Below are positions 6,068-10,854 of a DNA stretch of 10,854 nt, piece after piece (position 1 is the stretch's first letter; the number at the start of each line of letters is the position of its first letter). A program made the position numbers and the translations under genes. Source of the stretch: Thermoleophilia bacterium (GTDB taxonomy: Bacteria > Actinomycetota > Thermoleophilia > Gaiellales > JAICJC01); the NCBI GenBank assembly GCA_025928435.1, contig JAICJM010000128.1, forward strand, positions 1 to 10,854. Direction: 5' to 3'. Under the pieces are notes generated by a model. That model made no database searches. It saw only the letters and a list, made by a program, of their open reading frames with translations, and had not been told where the DNA came from.

Positions 6068-6394
6068 TTACCGGCGCGTGTCGATGTGGCCGCTCGGCGC
6101 CGTGCCGGCGTACGCGCGCATCGCGCGGCGGCCCTCCGACATGCGCGCCAGGGTGGCGCGGGTGCGATCGCGCGTGGCGACGGCGTTGGCCAGGTTCGTC
6201 TGCATCTGGGCGAGGGCCTCGGCGACCACCGCGCGGGCGGCCTCGGGAGGCCTCGGGGGCAGCGTGGCGACGATCTTGGCCCGCTCGCTGCCGATGGTGA
6301 CGACCCCGTCCCAGTCGCCGGAGGCGATCAGGTCGCGCTCGCAGCGCGTCAGCGAGAGGAGGGCGAGGTAGGGGGCGACGGCGGGATCCGACAT
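6068..6394 (-). CDS. fliT: FliT/FlgN-like flagellar export chaperone
   Basis: 108 aa, small and predicted mainly helical. FliT-type proteins bind the cap protein FliD in the cytoplasm and deliver it to the export apparatus. Sequence support is modest: an N-terminal helix YLALLSLTRCERDLIASGDW followed by a second helix GVVTIGSERAKIVATLPP. This is the L-x-x-I-x-x-G-D-W ... R-x-x-x-V-x-x-L layout common in FliT. A long Ala-rich helix follows (about 50-92). Position gives most of the weight, since it directly follows fliS (2-nt gap) downstream of fliD. The ATG (6394-6392) has no Shine-Dalgarno, so coupling to fliS is likely. A FlgN-type chaperone is the main alternative. Confidence 0.7.
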   Translation of the reverse strand: MSDPAVAPYLALLSLTRCERDLIASGDWDGVVTIGSERAKIVATLPPRPPEAARAVVAEALAQMQTNLANAVATRDRTRATLARMSEGRRAMRAYAGTAPSGHIDTRR

Positions 6395-6396
6395 GG

Positions 6397-6792
6397 CTAC
6401 GCGGCGGCCGCGGCGGCCGGCGGGTTGGCGGCGATCTGCTGCCAGGACTCGCGCAGCTCGGAGAGCAGCCGGATGACGTCGTCGATCTTGCGCGGGTCGC
6501 GCTCGGCGGTCGCGGCGGTCAGGTGCAGGTCGCAGAACTGGTAGATCGCCCGCAGCCGCTCCGAGATCTCACCACCGTCGCGCATGTTGAGCGTCAGGTT
6601 GAGCTCCCGGATGATGGCCTCGCCGCGCTGGATGCGGTCGAGGAAGACGCGGTTGTTGTCTGCCCGCATGGCGACTGCGGCCTGGCCGAGGAAGCGGATG
6701 GCGCCGTCGTAGAGCATCACGACGAGGCGCTCGGGCGGTGCCGTCAGGATGCTCGACTCGGTATAGGCACGCTTGGCGTCGTACGGGTTCAT
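6397..6792 (-). CDS. fliS: Flagellin export chaperone FliS
   Basis: 131 aa from the ATG at 6792. FliS binds the C-terminal helix of unexported flagellin and stops premature polymerisation. The family signature is clear: NPYDAKRAYTESSILTAPPE, then RLVVMLYDGAIRFLGQA (about 22-38), with ELNLTLNMRDGGEISERL and IYQFCDLHLTAA further on. It ends in a poly-Ala tail (PPAAAAAA) coded by a GCC/GCG run containing a NotI-type palindrome. I chose this ATG because GGTGA lies 5 nt upstream (6802-6798). The GTG three codons earlier (6801) would lie on that site. Its own sigma-28-type promoter sits in the 78-nt gap after fliD. Confidence 0.95.
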   Translation of the reverse strand: MNPYDAKRAYTESSILTAPPERLVVMLYDGAIRFLGQAAVAMRADNNRVFLDRIQRGEAIIRELNLTLNMRDGGEISERLRAIYQFCDLHLTAATAERDPRKIDDVIRLLSELRESWQQIAANPPAAAAAA

Positions 6793-6827
6793 ATGGCTCA
6801 CCGTTCAGGGGGGACTGGGCGACCACG

Positions 6828-6855
6828 TAATCGGCGTCCGGACGCCCGATCTTGA
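6828..6855 (-). promoter_or_regulatory. Sigma-28/FliA-type promoter of fliS-fliT
   Basis: On the minus strand, TCAAG (6855-6851), 15 nt, then GCCGATTA (6835-6828). Spacing is one base longer than in the flgB and flaG matches. It lies in the fliD-fliS gap, and predicted transcription starts near 6821, about 30 nt before the fliS ATG. A 14-bp palindrome fills most of the spacer and covers the GCC of the -10 element. Confidence 0.72.
6833..6846. promoter_or_regulatory. 14-bp perfect palindrome overlapping the fliS promoter
   Basis: ggcgtccggacgcc is its own reverse complement. It covers the -10 GCC and 11 nt of the spacer of the fliS promoter. It is placed as an operator would be. A role as an RNA hairpin at the end of the fliD transcript is less likely because there is no loop and no T-run. 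Confidence 0.5.
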
Positions 6856-6870
6856 GGCCCGGAGAGCCGA

Positions 6871-8319
6871 TCAGCCGGACGACGAGGAGCTCGAGGACGA
6901 GAGCGCCGAGCTGCTCGACTGGAGCTGGGCGACCGCCGACTCCATGGCCGTGAACTGGGCCCGCAGGGCGGCCTCGTGGAGTGTCACCCGCTGCTCGATG
7001 TCGGCGATCTGCTGCGAGTAGGACTGGATCAGCGACGCCTCGGAGGTGATGCGGCCGTTCAGCGCGCCCGTCGCGCTCGTCTGCGGATTGATGATGTCGT
7101 CCATCCGCTGCGACAGGCCCTCGGAGCCGAAGCTGCCGGTGGCGTTCGAGAACAGCGCCTTGACCCCGCTGAAGTTGCTCGCGAGGGCCGACTGGAGCTT
7201 CGTCGTGTCGAGCGTGATCTTGCCCTCGAGCGAGTCCTGGCTGATCGTGCCCGACCCGACGGCCGCGCCGGTCGAGAGGCCGATGTTGCCCAGGTAGCCC
7301 ATGCCGCCCGTGGCGCCGCTCATCGTCGTCGTCACGGCGGAGCGCAGGTTCGAGAGGATCGAGAGCAGCTGCGGGTCGCCCTGGAGCATGCCCGCCTCGC
7401 GCTGCGCATCGGTGGTCGGGTTGGCGACCTTGGGATCGTTCACGTAGCCGTAGACCATGTCGACCGTCGAGTTGTAGGCGGTGACAAAGCCCTGGATCGC
7501 GGTCGTGATCGTGTTCGTGTTCGGCGCCGGCGCGGTCACGACGAGGCTCGCGTCGCTCGCGGTGGTGCCGTTCAGGGTCAGGGTGACGCCGGCGAGGCCG
7601 TTCGAGACCGTGTTCGTCGCGCTCGTCATGTTCTGGCCGTTGATCGTGTACTGCGCGTCTTTGGCGACGAGGCTCTGGGTCATGCCGAGGTCGGACGCGA
7701 GCGTCGCATCGCTCGTGACCGCGATCGTGTTCGCGGCGCCGGTGACCTGGCCGGAGAGCACCAGCTTGTTGTTCACGACCGACGCATACACCTGCGAGCT
7801 CGTGTTCGCGTTGATCTTGCTCGCGATCGTGGCCAGCGTGTCGCCCGCGGAAACCGAGACGTTCGCGACGGCGCCCGAGCCCACCTGGATGTGGAGCGTG
7901 TCGTCGCCGTTGGCGGCGGCGAGGCTCGTGCCCTGGGTGACCTGGTCGGCGGACGCGAGCCGCTGCACGCCGATCTGGAAGCCGCCTGCGGCAGCGCCGC
8001 CGGTCAGCACGGCGCTGACGGCGGTCGGGTTGGACGAGGTCACGGTCTGCGAGTTCGCCCACACCGACGGGTTGCGCATCGCCTGGGCGGCGGTCTGCAG
8101 CGACTGCATCGACGTCTGGATCGCCTTCAGCGCCGCCTGGCGGGCGGTCTCGACGGTGCTCTGCTGGGTGAGCAGCGTCTCGGGCTGGCGGTCGATCGCG
8201 AGCAGCTGGTCGATGATCGAGTTCGTGTCGAGGCCGGTCGCGATTCCGCCGACGTTGAAGAACGGCGTCGCGCTCGTCGACTTCGTGGGGGTGGAGGAGC
8301 TGGAGGCGGGTGTGCTCAT
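6871..8319 (-). CDS. fliD: Flagellar filament cap protein FliD
   Basis: 482 aa, a normal FliD length. FliD forms the filament cap that folds incoming flagellin, and is exported by the flagellar type III system. After a Ser/Thr-rich leader of about 20 residues comes the family N-terminal signature GGIATGLDTNSIIDQLLAID (24-43). The FliD N-domain follows, then Gly/Thr/Ser-rich beta domains, including TINGQNMTSATNTVSNGLAG, and FVTAYNSTVDMVYGYV. The C-terminal coiled coil is YSQQIADIEQRVTLHEAALR and following. It ends in an unusual serine run (about 467-482). The ATG (8319-8317) is 4 nt after the flaG stop with only a weak AGG upstream, so the two are one unit under the flaG promoter. Confidence 0.96.
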   Translation of the reverse strand: MSTPASSSSTPTKSTSATPFFNVGGIATGLDTNSIIDQLLAIDRQPETLLTQQSTVETARQAALKAIQTSMQSLQTAAQAMRNPSVWANSQTVTSSNPTAVSAVLTGGAAAGGFQIGVQRLASADQVTQGTSLAAANGDDTLHIQVGSGAVANVSVSAGDTLATIASKINANTSSQVYASVVNNKLVLSGQVTGAANTIAVTSDATLASDLGMTQSLVAKDAQYTINGQNMTSATNTVSNGLAGVTLTLNGTTASDASLVVTAPAPNTNTITTAIQGFVTAYNSTVDMVYGYVNDPKVANPTTDAQREAGMLQGDPQLLSILSNLRSAVTTTMSGATGGMGYLGNIGLSTGAAVGSGTISQDSLEGKITLDTTKLQSALASNFSGVKALFSNATGSFGSEGLSQRMDDIINPQTSATGALNGRITSEASLIQSYSQQIADIEQRVTLHEAALRAQFTAMESAVAQLQSSSSALSSSSSSSSG

Positions 8320-8323
8320 GCGA

Positions 8324-8644
8324 TCACGCCTGCTCGTCCACCAGCAGTCCGCCGCCGGACAGCGTGTCGAGCACGCGCCGCGCGGAGACTTCCTTGATGA
8401 CCTCGCCGTTCCCGTCCAGCATCTCCACGCGCACCTGCCCCGTGTCGTGATCGACGTCGAAGTGCAGGTTCACCTGGCGTGCGGTCAGCTCGGCGATCAC
8501 CTGCTGCGCTGTGGCCAGGTCGGCATGCACCTCGGGCGGCGGCGATCCGGGCGCGGGCCCGGAACGGAAGAATCGCGACGTCGTCCCCGTGCTCGGCCGC
8601 AAGGGGATCACTCGTCCGCCGATCGTATTTGGTCCGTGTTCCAT
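8324..8644 (-). CDS. flaG: FlaG family protein
   Basis: 106 aa from the ATG at 8644. The C-terminal half has the FlaG pattern NLHFDVDHDTGQVRVEMLDG followed by NGEVIKEVSARRVLDTL (about 59-95); the Pro/Gly/Ser-rich N-terminal half is variable. FlaG proteins sit next to fliD in many bacteria and affect filament length, but the mechanism is not established. The start is fixed by GAGGGAG (8660-8654), 9 nt upstream. The open frame runs much further upstream to 8905, but that part overlaps the glycosyltransferase gene and the promoter, so the longer start is unlikely. An ATG at 8671 lacks a comparable ribosome site. Confidence 0.85.
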   Translation of the reverse strand: MEHGPNTIGGRVIPLRPSTGTTSRFFRSGPAPGSPPPEVHADLATAQQVIAELTARQVNLHFDVDHDTGQVRVEMLDGNGEVIKEVSARRVLDTLSGGGLLVDEQA

Positions 8645-8653
8645 CACGTGGGT

Positions 8654-8660
8654 CTCCCTC
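8654..8660 (-). promoter_or_regulatory. Ribosome binding site of flaG (decides the start)
   Basis: GAGGGAG with a 9-nt spacer to the ATG at 8644 is the best Shine-Dalgarno match in the window. It decides between 8644 and the longer in-frame starts. Confidence 0.8.
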
Positions 8661-8691
8661 GATCCATCCATGGACGGGGCGTCTGACCGCG

Positions 8692-8718
8692 TGATCGGCG
8701 TGATTGGAATAGAATTTA
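8692..8718 (-). promoter_or_regulatory. Sigma-28/FliA-type promoter of flaG-fliD
   Basis: On the minus strand, TAAA (8718-8715), 15 nt, then GCCGATCA (8699-8692), the standard sigma-D/FliA architecture with one mismatch in the -10. The TAA of the -35 element is also the stop codon of the upstream glycosyltransferase gene. The spacer is AT-rich against the high-GC surroundings. Predicted start is near 8685, about 40 nt before the flaG ATG. Confidence 0.82.
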
Positions 8719-10854
8719 GGCAACTTGCGAAAGCTTCTGTACGATAGCGTCGTACGCCACCCGGGCGCCCTCGAACTCGGGCTCCAGGCGCACCGCCTCG
8801 GCGGCGAAGCCGATCGCGTCCTGGTCGTAGCCGCGAGCGAGCGCCACCTGGGCCAGGCCGAGCATCGCCGAGGCATCGGGTTGGGTCGTCGCGACCGCGA
8901 TCCACTCGTCGGCGGCCGACTCGAGGAAGCCGCGCCGCAGATACATCGTGGCCAGGAGCTCGCGCCGCTGGCGCTCCGGGAGCTGCACTCGCGCGACCAC
9001 CGGCAGGAGGGTGGTGAAGGCCGTCGTCTCGGTCACGCGCAGGAGCGCCTCGAGCATCCGGATGGCGGTCGGCCCGGCGGCGGTGCCGAGCGCGGCCGGC
9101 GGCTCGCCGCCGCGCACCGCGGTCGCCCAGGCCCGGTAGAGGTCGGCGTCGGCGTCGAGGAGACTCGGGAGCGCGCGCTCGACGGCCGCGTCCATCGCGC
9201 CGGCGTCACCCAGGACGGCGGCGGCGAAGACGACCGCCTCGGCGGCCCGCGCCGCCAGCGGTGAGTCGGCCGGCTCGCCGGCGGCGACCTCGGCCGCCTC
9301 GGCGTAGCGACGCTGCGCGAGCAGCGCCTCGGACAGGCCCATGCGGGCGGCGGAGTTCGCCGGCTGCACCTCGAGGGCGTCGCGGAACCAGCGCTCGGCG
9401 TCGGCCGGTCGGTTGCCCTCGATGTAGGCGCTCCCGGCCAGCAGTCTGGCGGGCACCTTGAGGGGGACGAGCGGGTCGATCTCGGCGGAGTCGACGCCGC
9501 GGGCGACCAGGAGCTCGACCAGCGGCAGCACCGGCGCGATGTAGTCCGGGTGCTCGGCCAGGGAGCGGCGCAGGATCCGCTCCTGCCCGGCCGGGTCGCC
9601 CAGGGCGGCGTGGATCTCGGCGAGCAGCGTCAGCGCGAGGAAGCTGCCGGCGCCGGTCGTGCTGGCGTACTCGGCGGGCGCGTCGCCCATCTCCAGGCAG
9701 CGCTCGGCCAGCTCGGCGGCCTTGCGCAGGTCGCCGCGGCTGCGGGCGGCCAGGGCCGCTTCGAGCACGAGGTCGGTGTGATCCGGGAAGCGGGCCAGGC
9801 CCTCGTCGACGGCGGCGACGGCGGCGTCGAAGTCGCCCACCTCGCGGCGGGCGCGGGCGACGCGGGACACGAGCAACGGCGCGTAGCCGACGGACTCGAG
9901 ACCACCCTGGCGGAGCGCCTCCCATGAGCGGTCGAGGTGCAGGCGGGCGGCGGCGTGATCGCCCAGGACGATGTACTCCGAGCCGAGGTTGTAGTCCGTG
10001 AACGGCGTCCGCAACTCCTGCGCCTCCTGCTCCAGGAGCTGGATGTTGCGGCGCGACTTGTCCTTGGAGACGATGCGCTGGTTGAGGTAGCCGTAGTGGC
10101 GCACGCGGATCCGTGTGGTCTCGAACCGCTCGGGCAGGTAGGTCGGCATCGTGTGCGTCTTCTGCTCGTGGATGCGGCCGGCGAACCGGTACCGGGGCCG
10201 GTTGCGCCACACCCGCAGCGCCATGTGCGTGACCGCCGAGCCGGCGTCCGAGCCGCCGGTGTAGTTGGTCTCGACGAGGTAGAAGCCCTCGCGCCAGGTG
10301 CGGCCGAGGAGGGCGCGCAGATGGCGCGCGTCCTGGGCCTCCATGTGCTCGTCGGCGTCGAGGTAGATCAGCCAGTCGCCGCTCGCGGCCTCGATCGACG
10401 CGTTACGGGCGTCGGCGAAGGAGCCGTTCCAGGGGAAGTGGACGACCTTGGCGCCGAACGACTCGGCGATCTCGACGGTGCGGTCGGTCGAGCCGGTGTC
10501 GACGACGATCATCTCGTCCACGACGCCCTGCAGCGGCTCGAGGCAGCCGGGGAGCATCTCCTCCTCGTCCTTCACGATCATGCACAGCGAGAGCGTCAGC
10601 TTCCTGGCCGGCCGGGCCCGGCCGGCGACGCGGCGGGCGCGCTCGGCCAGCGGCCGCGTGCGGGTCGCGCCGACGCCGGGCAGGCGGGCGCCGGAGCGGG
10701 CGCGCTCGCGGGCATGCTCGAGGTTGGCGCGGGCGTGGGCCAGCTCGGGATCGAGCCGGGCGGCGGCCCGGAAGAGGTCGGCGGCGGCGCCGGCCTCGCA
10801 CAGCTCGTAGAGGAGCACGCCCACGTGGTTCAGGAGCACCGGCTCGCGCGGCTC
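8716..10854 (-). CDS. Family 2 glycosyltransferase fused to TPR repeats, 5' end cut by window
   Basis: The frame is open to the right edge, so the start is probably outside; about 712 codons are visible. A GTG at 10839 is an in-frame candidate, but the residues before it continue the first TPR-like unit. Counting from that GTG, there is one TPR-like motif (about 4-45), an Arg-rich linker, then a GT-A domain. That domain shows LTLSLCMIVKDEEEMLPGCL (81-100), VDTGSTDRT (113-121), FADARNASIE (141-150), the nucleotide-sugar/metal motif DADE (161-164) and RIHEQ (222-226). From about 310 to 707 the protein is Ala/Leu-rich helical repeat with TPR-type units. It probably transfers a sugar from a nucleotide donor in the cytoplasm. 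Position before flaG-fliD suggests flagellin glycosylation, but acceptor and sugar cannot be read from the sequence. Confidence 0.87.
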   Translation of the reverse strand, partial: EPREPVLLNHVGVLLYELCEAGAAADLFRAAARLDPELAHARANLEHARERARSGARLPGVGATRTRPLAERARRVAGRARPARKLTLSLCMIVKDEEEMLPGCLEPLQGVVDEMIVVDTGSTDRTVEIAESFGAKVVHFPWNGSFADARNASIEAASGDWLIYLDADEHMEAQDARHLRALLGRTWREGFYLVETNYTGGSDAGSAVTHMALRVWRNRPRYRFAGRIHEQKTHTMPTYLPERFETTRIRVRHYGYLNQRIVSKDKSRRNIQLLEQEAQELRTPFTDYNLGSEYIVLGDHAAARLHLDRSWEALRQGGLESVGYAPLLVSRVARARREVGDFDAAVAAVDEGLARFPDHTDLVLEAALAARSRGDLRKAAELAERCLEMGDAPAEYASTTGAGSFLALTLLAEIHAALGDPAGQERILRRSLAEHPDYIAPVLPLVELLVARGVDSAEIDPLVPLKVPARLLAGSAYIEGNRPADAERWFRDALEVQPANSAARMGLSEALLAQRRYAEAAEVAAGEPADSPLAARAAEAVVFAAAVLGDAGAMDAAVERALPSLLDADADLYRAWATAVRGGEPPAALGTAAGPTAIRMLEALLRVTETTAFTTLLPVVARVQLPERQRRELLATMYLRRGFLESAADEWIAVATTQPDASAMLGLAQVALARGYDQDAIGFAAEAVRLEPEFEGARVAYDAIVQKLSQVA

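Noticed and set aside
8645..8905. Upstream extension of the flaG frame to a start at 8905
   Set aside because: The extra 87 codons overlap the glycosyltransferase gene, are Arg/Gly/Pro-rich, and run through the predicted promoter. The best ribosome site points to 8644.

Overview
The window reads as one minus-strand block of flagellar genes from a high-GC bacterium. Every supported gene points from high to low coordinates. High GC, GTG/TTG starts, and the sequence style of FliF, FliG and FliD suggest an actinomycetote, possibly a Thermoleophilia/Solirubrobacterales-like lineage. That placement is an inference; no marker gene here settles it.

In transcription order: (1) a TPR-containing family 2 glycosyltransferase, open at the right window edge (10854-8716), likely acting on flagellin or another surface polymer; (2) flaG and fliD, filament-length and cap proteins (8644-6871); (3) fliS and a fliT-like gene, export chaperones (6792-6068); (4) a 211-bp spacer with a perfect 15-bp inverted repeat and a promoter; (5) the basal-body/export operon flgB-flgC-fliE-fliF-fliG-fliH-fliI (5856-116), tightly packed with 1-8 nt overlaps at most junctions; (6) the start of cheW, whose ATG overlaps the fliI stop, running off the left edge. 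No fliJ lies between fliI and cheW.

The clearest regulatory signal is a set of three matches to the flagellar sigma factor (sigma-28/FliA, sigma-D) promoter. They are TAAA-N15-GCCGATCA before flaG, TCAAG-N15-GCCGATTA before fliS and TCAAG-N14-GCCGATGA before flgB. Together they divide the block into flaG-fliD, fliS-fliT and flgB-to-cheW units. The flgB match is notable because rod, MS-ring and export genes are usually early genes not driven by the late flagellar sigma factor. Other structure includes a 14-bp palindrome inside the fliS promoter, a strong potential G-quadruplex in the fliE-fliF spacer, and a 9-bp tandem repeat coding the flexible N-terminal part of FliE.

I see no mobile genes, RNA genes or CRISPR. 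Apart from the regulatory architecture and the gene-order oddities, this is a recognisable flagellar locus, not a wholly new system.
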